From Nannochloropsis salina CCMP1776 (taxonomy: Eukaryota > Sar > Eustigmatophyceae > Eustigmatales > Monodopsidaceae): a stretch of 64,000 nucleotides of DNA. The translations under genes were made by a program, and so were the position numbers. The stretch covers positions 1-64,000 of the forward strand of contig SDOX01000001.1 in NCBI GenBank assembly GCA_004565275.1. Reading direction: 5' to 3'. The notes below the pieces were generated by a model. It saw only the letters and a program-made list of their open reading frames with translations. It ran no database searches and was not told the DNA's origin. Position 1 is the first letter of the stretch. Every line of letters starts with the position of its first letter. Positions 1 through 10,845 of the stretch are shown piece by piece.

Positions 1-2392
1 CCTGCGCCGTGTCATCCTTGAAGTAGGGCGATTCCATCAAGCCGCCGCGGGCGGAGGCCATGTTCTTGTTGCCCCCTGCAGAGGAGGGAGACGGGAGGGA
101 GGGAGGGAGGGAGGGAGGGAGGAAGAAAGGGAAGGAGGGAGGGAAGGAAGGGACACGAGCAATGGTCAGGACATATGTATACATGTACATATATTCATAC
201 GCTAAAACCTTACATTCGCGTCATTTTCTTCCCGTTTCTACCCATCCTTCCTTCCCTTCCCCCCTCCCTCCCTCCCTCTCTCTCTCCCTCCCTCCCTCCC
301 TCCCTACCTACCTAAGCGTGTTGATCTCGCCGTTGTGGCACATCATCCTCAGCGGCTGCGCCCGGTCCCAGGAGGGGAAAGTGTTGGTGGAAAAGCGAGA
401 GTGGACGAGGGCCATGTGCGAGACGAAGTCCTGGAGGGAAGGACGGAGGGAGGGAGGGAGGGAGGGAGGGAGGCGGCGAGTGGAAGGAGGGAACAGTGGT
501 GGGGTGGGAGGGAACTTAGGCCCCGGAGTGGTGAGGGAGGAAGGAAGGGAGGGAGACAGGACGGGGAAGGGAGGGAGGGAGGGGGGAGGGAGGAACGGAG
601 GGAGGGTGGGCGGGAGGGAGGGAAGAAGGGAGGGAAGGAAGGCGAATTGGGAATACCTCGTCCTGTCAAGTCGCCATAGTAGCCGTAGAGCTGCTCGGGC
701 GTCAGCTGCCCTTTGTAGGTCAGGGTTTGGTTGGACAGCGAGCAGATAAAAAGGTCCTTGAGGTGGGGGGAGAGCTCCGCCTCTGCCTCCACGAGTCTGC
801 GCACCCGGAACATTTCGCTGGAGGGAGGGAGGATGGGAGGGAGGGAGGGAGGGAGGGAAGGAGGGAGGGGATGGAAGGCGGATATGACTCCTTTGGGTAT
901 ATACCTGGAAGCAGGCCATAGGAAAGAGGATAAACTGAAAGAGGGAAGGGAGGAGGGAAGGAGGGAGGGAGGGAACGCACCGGTCAAAATCACGGTCTGT
1001 GAAACCCTTGTTGTTCTCGATGAAGACTTGGAGGACGGCGGGTTCCGTAGCCAAGGCTGTGAAGAGGGACAAGAAGCATGCCTCAGAAAGAGAGAGCAGG
1101 TTCGAGGGAGGGAGGGAGGGAGCGAGGGAGGGAGGGAGGGAGGGAGGGAGGGAGGGAGGAACCCACCCGACGCGCCCAGCTCCTTGTTGTCCGTGGGGAG
1201 GAGGCGGATCCCAGTGAGCTTGAAGCCGCGCTGTTGCACGATCCGGGCAATCACATCCTTCGCCTCCTGCACCGCCACCTCGTTCTTGCCTGGAGGGAGG
1301 GAGGAGGGAGGACGGGCAGGGGAGGCACAGAGGAGGAGCTCCAGGGGATGAGGGACTGAGACGAGGCAAGAGAGAAGACACACGACGAGTTGCATTCCCC
1401 CTCCCCCCGCCCTCCCGCCCCCCCTCCCTCCCTCCCTCCCTTCTGCCTCACCAGTGAACACATTCCCCACCGCGTATTTCCCGAGGGGGGGCAGGGATTT
1501 GCCTAGCTCGTTCTTGACGGCCTTGCGGAGGAAATGGTCGGGCAGGCCCACCAACATGCCCGCGCCGTCACCTGTGAGATGGAGGGAGGGAGGGAGGGAG
1601 GGAGGGAGGGAGGGAGGGAGGGAGGGGACAGGACGGGTGGTGAGACAAATTCGTGACGCGCTCTGCGTCTCTCTCCAATAGGCCAAATCGTCCCACATGA
1701 TCGGAAAAGGGAAGGATGCAACAAAGACGAAGACGGTTGGAGGGAGGACGCCGCTTCCACACAGAGGCAAGGCGGGGCGGGCCGCCGGGTAGGGGCCAGA
1801 CATGACCCCCCGTCCTCCTTCCTGTCACCCCAGTCACACAAATGATGCGCAGACAAGGAAAGCGAGGGACGGAAAAAATAGAGTTTGGAGAAGACAAGAA
1901 GGGGGCACGGGTGCGGAAAAGGGGAGGAAAGCGGGAATAGTGTGGCTTACCGGTGTTGGGCTCGCATCCACAGCCTCCACGGTGCGACATGCGCACTAGC
2001 ATCTCGTTTGCATCCACCACGATCTGTCGGGACGCTTTCTTCTTCAAATGCGCGACCAGACCTACCCCGCAGGAGTCACGTTCATTGGCCTTGTTGTAGA
2101 GCCCTGGTCGATGGATATGGAGGGAAAGCGGCGGGGGGGAGGTTGGGGAAGGGGCATCAGGCGTGTGCATACCCGTGGCCTTTCCATGCTGCCGATGTGG
2201 CATGCCGATTCCACACGCACCTTGTGTTTCCGGGAAAGCCGTGATGAGTCGAGTATTTCCCAGTGATTTATTGCTGATGCCATATCCCGGACGAGGCCGG
2301 GCCAGGATGGCGGCAGAGGCCTGAAGGCGCGCGCCTGATGACACCGATGACACCAGAGAGCCCGTGCGGCCCGCAGACAGGAGCCGGAGCAT
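1..2392 (-). CDS. Glutamate synthase large (GltB-like) subunit, N-terminal part
   Basis: N-terminal part of glutamate synthase, which moves the glutamine amide nitrogen to 2-oxoglutarate; the gene leaves the window at base 1. Exons on minus: 2392-2221, 2103-1951, 1571-1452, 1289-1167, 1056-981, 817-657, 430-312, 75-1. An Arg/Ser-rich leader of about 55 residues looks mitochondrial. It is followed by [13 protein letters not shown], whose Cys is the expected N-terminal nucleophile of the class II amidotransferase after propeptide removal, and later by [19 protein letters not shown] and [10 protein letters not shown], hallmark motifs of the family. I start at the first ATG (2392); the longer frame opens only with GTG. 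Introns are full of CCCT repeats (sense strand). Two splice joins (657/430 and 312/75) are one G too long under a GT-AG rule. Because the gene is cut, I cannot tell whether it carries its own GltD-like domain, as plant and yeast NADH-GOGAT do. Confidence 0.9.
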
Positions 2393-5300
2393 GCTTCCCA
2401 CCTGTCCATGGGCGAGTATGGGGATTGAGAAATGTGGGTGAACACACGCGCAGGTTTAGACTGAGAGCCCTACAAGAGGAGGCTGAAGGAGGGGCCGGCG
2501 GCGGCCTGCGAGGTATCCCAGCGAAAAAAAATGTTGCCAGGTCCAAACACGCGGACGACGGGTTCCTACACGCTGTCAAAAGCCAGAAATCTGTGTCGAT
2601 CGCATTGTTTGGGAGAATGAATTCCCTCAAGTTCTCTAAACGACAACCACCTCTGTGCCCCCCAGCAGATAGTTCAGGAGCTGTCGCTCCTGCATCAGAT
2701 CGAAAGGGAGACAGCAAAACCACCGCGTCGGCTACTGGCCGTGCCACAAAACACACCACCGCTCCCTCGTGCGTCTCTACCGACCTCCGTTCAACCCGTC
2801 AGACCACCTCCATGAACCTGGATTTGGAAGCGTCGCACAAGCGAAAGTGTTGGAAAGCCCATCGAAAGGCGTCGAGGGAATGAACGTGCTGGATCCCCAC
2901 CATGGGACCGAGACTAACCCTCAAGTTGAATAACCAGTCAGGAATGACCAACACCATGTCACACGAATAGGGCTCTCATGGGTGACGTGCTGATGTGCTC
3001 ATGTAGGTACTCTCACCCAAATTTTTGGTGCGAAACCCAAAGACAAGGAGGGGTATTTATTCTTACGAGGCACTCCTCGATCTTGACAAGGGTGAGCAAG
3101 CCCCGCCACCGCAGACTTTGCATCTCATCTCGAGCGGCTTCAAACATGATGTTGTCCCCCCTGAATTCCATTCCAGTTTTTCAAGAACAATAGAGTATAG
3201 TCTTGAGGGCGTAAGACGGTCAAATGCGGGCTTTATGGGCTTGTGATTGCCTGTAATCGGGCCTTCGCCCGCCCCCCAACCACTCCCTGTCAAACCACCG
3301 CTGTCGCCCTCCCCTCAGTCAGGATACCCTCGGAGTCGACTAAGGAGAGGTTGGGCCCGCTCTTCGCGAAACCATGACTGTCGTTTTGGGATTTTTTTTC
3401 GGATGGAGGGACATGTGCATGTGAAGGATGCGTTGGTGTGGGGTGGTACCATCGATGTCAAGGCATGTGGGGGCGGTCGAGGGAGATCGTGGTGGTTCGA
3501 GAGGAGGGAAAGAGCCTTTCTCGATCACGAAGAGGCAGCACTTGCACTAAGTCGAGCTCGGGAGGGGGCCCCGGTCCGGGCTTGGGGTATTTATGCAACA
3601 AATAGGCACAATGTTGGCGTTATATCTATTCACACGTGCCTCGGACACCGGTTTTCCCACGTATATGTTTTCTTAGACCGGCTTGTTCCCCACTTGGCTG
3701 CGGTCCCATCCCTCTGCCTTGCCTCCGACTTCTCCACGTCAAGACGCGCAGGCAAGCTTTCAGCCTGAGAGGGAAAACGCAAGCATTTAGAGATGTTATC
3801 AGCATCCAGAAACCATTTAACAAGGTGCCTTAGGACTGCAGTGGCCGCGCGCCAAGTCAGTGTCCGTCAGTTTCAGTAAGTGTCGAGGAAGCGAAGGGGA
3901 GGACAGGAATCAGGGAGGAAAAGAAGACGGAATATATGCATCTCAATGCACGGCAAGAGGTTTAAATTGACCACGACCTCCGCATTTTACAGTCCCTCAG
4001 CTTCTCCCCTCGGCGGCAGCATTACCAGGCATGAGGTCTGGCGTGACGACAACGAGCAGGACAACCTCCCCAAGGTACATGTCTTTTTCCTTCCTTCCCT
4101 TCCCCTTGTCCTTTGCGTGCAGACCTTGCCCCTCTCTCCTCGGACGCTATTTTCATTGACGTGCGACAAGTGAGAGAGGACACGGAGAGCGATGTGGCGC
4201 TTTGAAGAATTGTGGTTCTGAGGGTGGAGACTCGCACCCTCATTTCTCCCCTTCCCTTCCCCTTCCTCTCCCTCCCTTCCCTCTGCCTCATTTCTGCTAT
4301 GCCCTCGACCCGGCAGGTGAAAAGACGCGACGGCTCAATCGCGGCCATTGAGAAGAAACGTGGTTTTGTTGACTACCATCGGAATCCGGACCCGTATCGG
4401 GACCCGCTAGACCGAGTCTTCGACTGGGGTGAGGGAGGGCGGGCGGGAGGGCGAGCGGGGAGAAAAGTAGCTTACTGGGCATCATGCACGAGGATGTGGC
4501 AATAGTAACGTGATAAGTGTCCTGATAGAGGCCCTTCTTTCCCGCCGTTCTCCCTCCCTTCCTTCCTTCCTCCTCCCTCCCTCCCTCCTCCCTCCTCCCT
4601 CCCTCCGCCCTCCCTCCCTCTAGGCGAGATCAAAACGGACGAGGGGCACGACGAGGTGGAGCGCAAGGTTCAAGCCGCCCGATGCATGGACTGTGGCACT
4701 CCTTTCTGCCAGACGCACACCGGGTAGGACGGCGGGAGGGAGGGCGGAAGGAAGGGCGGGAGGGAGGGAAGGAAACTTGCGGCAGGCACGGCCGGTGACA
4801 ATTTTTAATCTTCGTCCTGCGCGTGGTGCTCTGTTCCAAATCCTCGGCGCCCCTCCGTCGCTCCCTCATTCCCTCCCTCTCCCTTCCTCCCGCACGAACT
4901 GAATCAAACTGGGTTGCCCTGTCACACTTGGCCATACCTTGTTCTCCGTCTCCTCTTATCCCTCCTCCCTCCCTCCCTCCCTCCCTTCCTCCCTCCCTCC
5001 CTGCAGGTGCCCCGTGAACAACTTGATTCCCGAGTGGAACGAGCTCGTGTATAAGGGCCAGTGGAGGGAGGCGATCGACCGGCTGCACAAGACCAACAAC
5101 TTCCCTGAGTTCACCGGCTTGGTCTGCCCGGCCCCCTGCGAGGTGGGGAGGGAGGAAGAGGGAGGGAGGGAGGGAGGGAGGGAGGGAGGGAGGGAGGTGA
5201 AAAAGGGAAGGCGAGACCAGCCGCGCTCTCCTCTCACCTCTCCCGCGTGCCTGTCATCTCCCTCCCTTCCTCCCTTCTTCTTGCCCTCCTCCTCCCTCCC

Positions 5301-8300
5301 TTCTTCCTCCCCTCCCTCCCTCCCTCCCTCCCTCCCTTCCAGGGCGGGTGTGTTGCAGGCCTGGTTGATAAGCCTGTCACGATCAAGAACATCGAATACG
5401 CGATTGTCGAGCGCGCGTGGGGAGGTATCGTCTCCCTCCCTCCCTCCCTCCCTCCTCCCTCCCTTCCTCCCTGTCCTCCTTTCTCCTGTCCCAACGCCGC
5501 GCCGCCAAAGGTTCCCTCAAACTGACTCTCCGCCCCGCCCGCCCGCCCTCTCTCCTCCCCTCCCCGAGCAGGAGGGATGGATCACCCCGCGCATTCCGCA
5601 GTACCGAAGTGGGATGTCGGTGGCGGTGGTGGGGAGTGGACCCAGGCGGCTGGCGGCGGCGGACTGCCTGAACCAAATGGGGCACAAGGTGAGGGAAGGG
5701 CGGAGGAAGGAAGGGAAGAGAGGGAAGGGAGGAAGGAAGGGAGGAAGTGGAAAGGCACGGGGGAAGGCTGTGAGCTTCCTGTCACCTCTCTCTCTCTCCC
5801 TCCCTCCCTCCCTCCCTCCCTCCTTCCCTCCACCGTGCGGGGTCGCCTCCCACGGCAAGACGAAAGATCGAGCCATGAGCCACTCTTAACCCCCAATTCT
5901 TTCGCCCTCCTCCCTCCCTCCCTCCATCCCTCCCCCCAGGTCACCGTGTACGAGCGAGAAGATCGGATCGGTGGCCTCTTGATGTACGGCATCCCCAACA
6001 TGAAGCTCGACAAGGAAAAAGTATTGCGGCGGGTGGATATGCTGCGGGAGGAAGGTCGGAAGGAGGGAGGGAGGGAGAGGGGGGAGGGAGGGCGAGTCGA
6101 GGGAGGAGAGGAGTCAACGGCGATGGATGAAAGGGAACGCTGGAGGAGGAACAGCAGCTTGACACAGGCCGGCACTGGTCTCGTGAAGAGTTACGGATTT
6201 AAAGAAAGCGGAGAGCAAAAGGGCACTGGATATGGAGAGGCCTCCGTACCGAACCCTTCCCTCCCTCCCTCTCCTCCTCCCTCTCTCCCTCCCTCCTTCC
6301 TTCCCAGGTATTGAGTTCGTGACGGGTACACACGTCGGCAAGGACCTGGCCATCGAAGATTTGCGCGCGAATGTGGATGCACTCGTTCTCACCTTAGGTT
6401 CTACCGTCCCTCGCGACCTACGGGTCCCGAACCGAGAGGTACCCTCCTCCCTCCCTCTCTCCCTCCTTCCTTTCCTTCCTCCCCTCCTCCCTCCTTTTCC
6501 CCCACGCCCTTGGCCTCCTATCCACCTACGGCCCCTGTTGTTGGCTTTCGTTAAGGAGGTCGTCAGGTGCTCAAGCCGTCCATCCTCACCCCTCTCCCTC
6601 CCCCCTCCCTCCCTCCCTCTTCCCACCCTCACTTCCCGTTTTCAGGCGAACGGGATCCACTTTGCGATGGAGTTTTTGACTAAGAATCAAAAGCGTTTGA
6701 TGATGACACGCGAGGGCCGCTTAGAGAGTGGATGGGATAAGGTACGCTAGGAAGAAGGAGGGGAGGAAGGAGAGGAGGAAGGTGGGCGTGGGGGGGGGGG
6801 CGGGCTTAGACTCTTTAAGAGAGGGAGGAAATTGAATCTGTGGATAAAAAATAATGGTGTGAGCTGCGCAAATGTGTTTTTTGGTGGGATGTTTCTAGTG
6901 CTCCATGGTGAATTGTAATCTGATGGCCGTACACGTCGCGCACGCACTCCAGAGCTTCATTACCGCCGAAGGCAAAGACGTGATTGTGGTGGGCGGCGGT
7001 GATACAGGTGAGGGACGGGAGGGCGGGGGGAGGGCGGGGGGGAGGGCAGGGTAGAGAATGGAATGTCAAGGTAGAGCATTCAGTGCGTCGTTGGGTGGTG
7101 GGGAATCAAGTTAGGTGAAATGGGAGCATGATGGAATGAAAAAAGTTAAATTTTTGGCAGCGGAGAAGAGAAGAGGAGGAAACGCCACAGCACTGAGGGA
7201 CGGGACTGGGGACCAAAGAGACGCATCCACAAAGCACGTCCCTCCCCCTCCCTCGCTCCCGCCCTGCCCCCCTTCCTCCCTCCCGCCTTCAGGAACTGAC
7301 TGCATCGGCACGTCCATGCGGCACCGGTGCAAGTCTATCGTCAATTTCGAGCTCATGCCTCGCCCGCCCAACGAGCGAGCCCCTCACAACCCCTGGCCCC
7401 AGTGGCCCAAGATCTACGGCATGGACTATGGCCACGCCGGTACCGCTCCCTCCCTCCCTCCCTCCCTCCCTCCCTCCCTCCCTCCCTCCCTAACTCTCGT
7501 GTCCCCTTAGGGCAACGTCAAGGGTCTGGTCACCGTGAACGTGGAGGTGTCTGCCAAGGGCATCACGCCCATTCCAGGGACGGAGAAGGAGTGGCCAGCG
7601 GACCTGATCATTCTCGCCATGGGCTTCATGAACCCTGAAAGTAAGGCCTCGGGGATTGTCGGGCTTTGTCGGTTGGCTCCCGTTGTCCCGGGGGGAGGCC
7701 GTTCCGTCGAGCTTCTTCTTTCTTTTCCACACACTGTGTCGTCCCATGCTCCGGCGAAAAATTGGCCCTGCTCCGCAAACACGAGTGATCTTTCCTCCCC
7801 TTTGGACCTGCCCCGCCCTCGCACGTTCTCATCCTTTTCCCTCCCTCCCTCCCTCCCTCAGGTACGATCCCCTCGGGCCTCTCTTTGGACGTGGACCAAC
7901 GCCACAACATCCGGGCCGACTACGGTGATTATCGGACGAACGTGGACGGGGTTTTCGCGGCGGGAGACTGCCGGCGGGGACAGTCCCTGGTCGTATGGGC
8001 CATCAACGAGGGGCGGGGCGTGGCGGAGAGCGTCAACAAATTCTTGATCGGTGCGTCCCCGTGATTTTGGGGGGAAACGGCTTGGGAGAGGAAACGACGT
8101 CTGCCCTTCGCACTTTCTGTCCATTGAGGGAAACGTGCACATGGGTGTTTTCTATTCGTGTAATGCGTGTCTGGGGGAGAGTCTCTAGTTCCCCCCTTTC
8201 TCTTTGCCTGCCTGTCTCTGTTTTACCTCCCCTCGTTCTGGTTTTTTTCATGCCTCCATGAGGCGTACGGACTGGCTGTGTTTGACTTTACCTCCTCCCT

Positions 8301-8340
8301 TGCTGACCCCGTCCTCCCTCCCTCCCCACCTCCTTCCCTG
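60..8340. repeat. GGGA/CCCT tetranucleotide arrays in GOGAT introns
   Basis: Dozens of tracts of (GGGA)n or its complement (CCCT)n, often 20-60 bases, fill the introns of both GOGAT genes, for example 245-305, 832-862, 1103-1160, 1583-1625, 4966-5003, 5158-5197 and 7443-7492. On the sense strand of each gene the CCCT form lies just before the 3' splice site and can serve as its polypyrimidine tract. In many introns the GGGA form lies just after the 5' splice site. The runs satisfy the G3N1-7 quadruplex pattern on the purine strand. The two exceptions to the placement rule are introns that begin directly with CCCT. Confidence 0.95.
2393..3945. promoter_or_regulatory. Shared upstream region of the GOGAT pair
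   Basis: About 1.55 kb between the divergent start codons. Several open frames cross it but none resembles a protein I know. It presumably holds both promoters and 5' leaders; I could not pick out defined elements. Unlike the flanking introns it contains no long GGGA/CCCT arrays. Confidence 0.5.
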
Positions 8341-8405
8341 TCTCTTCTCGCGCCACAGAAAAGTCCGAGGTCACTGAAGATGAAGCCTACATTGGTGCCA
8401 TGTAA
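3946..8405 (+). CDS. Glutamate synthase small (GltD-like) subunit / NADH-GOGAT beta domain
   Basis: Flavin and Fe-S reductase half of glutamate synthase, supplying electrons from NAD(P)H. Fourteen exons: 3946-4074, 4317-4428, 4624-4723, 5007-5142, 5343-5424, 5572-5688, 5940-6054, 6308-6438, 6646-6741, 6953-7007, 7293-7439, 7511-7640, 7862-8050, 8359-8405. Cluster Cys motifs are seen in [17 protein letters not shown] and CPAPCEGGC. A second nucleotide-binding site is [11 protein letters not shown], and the C-terminal FAD motif is [19 protein letters not shown]. The sequence is closest to the C-terminal part of eukaryotic NADH-GOGAT but stands as its own gene. ATG 3946 is the first in-frame ATG; an earlier opening uses GTG. 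Oddities: the first dinucleotide motif reads GSGPRR instead of GSGPxG; the 5424/5572 join is one base off; about 25 conserved residues after MDYGHA (the FGKDPR segment of homologues) have no exon. It is divergent from the GltB gene. Confidence 0.9.
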
Positions 8406-9078
8406 CTGCGAAGGGAGAGGAAGTCAGGCGGGGAGGGAGGGAATGCGAGGGAAGCATTGACTTGGGAACGAAATAGAGGAAATAGCGAAGAGAGGGGTAG
8501 GCGTGGCCGAGGGTTTGCTGGAAGCAAAAGCAGGGCCGTGAGGAGGAGACAGCTCCGGGGGCGCGCGTGGGGAGGGAGGGCATGTGGGTGGGCAGGGAAA
8601 GGGAGGAGGGGTGGAGGCATGATGTCGATATGCAATACATAAGGTACTTGGACGCCCGCTGCGGGGGTTTATGCAATCTTTGAACCAAGGAGTAAGGTCA
8701 GTGGCTTGTTTTCGCGCCATTTTTCGTGTCCACAGAAACCGTCGCGGGCCATTCCCTCCCGGCTTCCTTTTGGGAAGGAGGGGAACTGGGACGGGAAGAG
8801 GAAAAAAGATAGGCAGAAAGGAGGGCGATTGAACGAATGATGCGAGATTTAATGCGAAAAATGAAGATGATGCAAGCGGAACGCAACACAGCAAAAATGC
8901 CTGCCGCTCCCGTCCAGGGAAAGGAAGTGGGAGAAGGAGGAAAAGAGGAAACGGAGGAAGGAAGGATACGCGTGGGCACCGACACGGATCATTTCCCCCC
9001 TTTGCCTGCTTGCATCCCTTTTTTTTGCCTGCTTGGCTACACACGTTCCACTCCCTTAACACGCACCACTGACGCTCC
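8406..9078. other. Convergent 3' spacer between GltD and eIF3h genes
   Basis: 673 bases holding the two facing 3' ends. The frames here are purine- or pyrimidine-biased shadows (Arg/Gly or Ser/Pro rich). I see no gene or RNA in it. Confidence 0.5.
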
Positions 9079-10218
9079 CTACTCCAGTCTCTTCCAACCC
9101 CGTTCCTGCCCTTCCCGCCCTCCCTCTCCCTCCCCCTCCTTCCCGCCCTCCCCTCCCGCCGGGGACGCCTCCTTGTGCAAACTCCCCACCAAATACAACT
9201 TGCTGAAACCGCCCTTGCTGAATGCGGAGATCTGTTGGCAGTACGCATCGATCTGCGTGGCAGTCATCACCGTGTCCAGCCTGTTCGGCTCCGCATTTCG
9301 CTCTTCCTCCTCCTCCTTCCGCCTGCTCCACGACCGAGGCCCCCCATGGTAACTTCCCCGACCGCCCTGGCCCGTGGCGAAGCGTTTGCATTTCTCCAGT
9401 TGCCCCGACATTCGGTCCACTTCCTCCGACAAAAGCTCTAAGTTTCGAGACAGGAATGGGTTGAAAGACAGATCCAATTTCGTGAAATCAGCATCCAGTG
9501 CGCCCTTCCCGCCCCCCGCCCCCTTCGACGGCATCCGTTCCTCTTGGTAATCCCAGAGAAAGGCGGAGACAATACCCGGATTTCGAATCACTACGGGTAT
9601 CTCTTCCATCAAATCTTTGAAAGAGGAGACGCTTTCCACCTCCTCCCTGGTCGTGGGAACCCGCACGTGTCGGAAAGCCTTCACGGTCAAATCTCCCATG
9701 GCGGTTTGGACGGGGTCGTACAGCATCACAATGTTCGCCTCCACCATTTCGTCCGCCAAGGGCACGGGGATGTCGAACAAGGTGCGTTGCGCCCGGAGGC
9801 CCGCCGCGTCCACCCGGCTGCCTGCTTCCGAGAAATGCCCCAACTGCATGGTTCGGTACCATCCCACCATGTTATTGTCCACGTTCACTTCCTTGAGCAG
9901 CTTCATCATGTGCCCCTTGTATTCGTGCTTGGCCATATCGCCACGTTCCTCTTCCGTCTCCTCGTCCTCCGTGCGCCCACCCCGCTCCTCTCCGTCCCGC
10001 GTCCGGGGCAGGGCGAAAGCGTACGTCACGTGCATCACCACCTTGCCGTTTTCTTTTGGCACGTCCAGACCCAACAACGCACCCGTTGAATTCCCTGGTA
10101 GATTATCTTCGCAATGCTTGACGACGCGGAGCAGGGCTGACCCGTCGATTTGGACCTCGGATATGATCCCGCGGTGAGGGGCCGTAGATGGAGGAGATAT
10201 GTCGATATGAGGATCCAT
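9079..10218 (-). CDS. Translation initiation factor eIF3 subunit H
   Basis: Single-exon gene for a 379-residue MPN-domain protein of the eIF3 complex, which loads the 40S ribosome in the cytosol. The MPN core starts near residue 18 (IDGSALLRVVKHCEDN, then TGALLGLDV) and lacks the JAMM metalloprotease ligands, as expected for eIF3h. NMVGWYRTMQLGHF and the LSFNPFLSRNLELLSEEVDRM helix are typical of the family. The acidic/Arg insert near residues 75-95 and the Gly/Glu-rich tail look species-specific. ATG at 10218 is the first in frame. It is convergent with the GltD gene and divergent from the TFIIH gene. Confidence 0.9.
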   Translation of the reverse strand: MDPHIDISPPSTAPHRGIISEVQIDGSALLRVVKHCEDNLPGNSTGALLGLDVPKENGKVVMHVTYAFALPRTRDGEERGGRTEDEETEEERGDMAKHEYKGHMMKLLKEVNVDNNMVGWYRTMQLGHFSEAGSRVDAAGLRAQRTLFDIPVPLADEMVEANIVMLYDPVQTAMGDLTVKAFRHVRVPTTREEVESVSSFKDLMEEIPVVIRNPGIVSAFLWDYQEERMPSKGAGGGKGALDADFTKLDLSFNPFLSRNLELLSEEVDRMSGQLEKCKRFATGQGGRGSYHGGPRSWSRRKEEEEERNAEPNRLDTVMTATQIDAYCQQISAFSKGGFSKLYLVGSLHKEASPAGGEGGKEGEGEGGREGQERGWKRLE

Positions 10219-10845
10219 GATCGTCCTACCAAGCTACCACCTGTGAGTCGCGTGCAAAGGAATGTGATGAGAAGGACATGGGTGTGCCGAGAACGGTGAC
10301 AGAGGTGACGGCATTGCCGTGCGCGCGGTCAAAGAGATGGAGGGCGACTCCATTCTGTCGTCGCTCTCGACTGGGAGGTGGGAACTTCCACAAGCACAAC
10401 ATTCGAGACGTGCAGGGCTGTGACCATTGCCGAGGGATGTCAAGAAACAACACATAGCAAGTCCTACGTATATGAATGCAATTGCGTGGGCGCACAAAGC
10501 GCGTGGTGTGTCCGTGGGAAGAGGGTGGACACACGGCGCGGCGGCACCTGAGCGGCGGAGAACGAGTCAAGCCTCTCACCTCGCTGATCACCGCCATAAA
10601 ACACACATAGCACTCGGGAAAAGGGTCCGTGCACCCGTGTCCGCGCGCGTCATGTCTTCAAAGGGACGATGAGTAGGGGCATGAGTGGGCTTCGTGGGTT
10701 TCGATGTGTGCAATGGCTGCTTTGCGACGATAGCCTTTCTTGGTGCCTTCTATTTATTGACTTTCTCGCAACTTCTCGTCTCCGAATCGTTAAAAAAACG
10801 ATTTAATCTACCCACAACACCCTCCACGAAGGCAAGCGCAGCGGC
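10219..10845. promoter_or_regulatory. Divergent spacer between eIF3h and TFIIH p34
   Basis: 627 bases between two start codons on opposite strands. No protein-like frame stands out. It probably carries both promoters; no specific box is claimed. Confidence 0.45.

Noticed and set aside
60-1857. Long open frames rich in Gly-Arg-Glu (+) and Pro-Ser-Leu (-)
   Set aside because: They are translations of the GGGA/CCCT arrays and of introns; only the short blocks matching glutamate synthase are coding.
4472-6382. Minus-strand Pro/Ser- and Arg/Gly-rich frames over the GltD gene
   Set aside because: Antisense shadows of exons and repeat-filled introns.
6900-6952. Possible extra coding sequence before FITAEGKDV (reading from an acceptor at TCTAG)
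   Set aside because: Homologues have no such insert, and the acceptor at 6952 joins exactly in frame to the previous exon.
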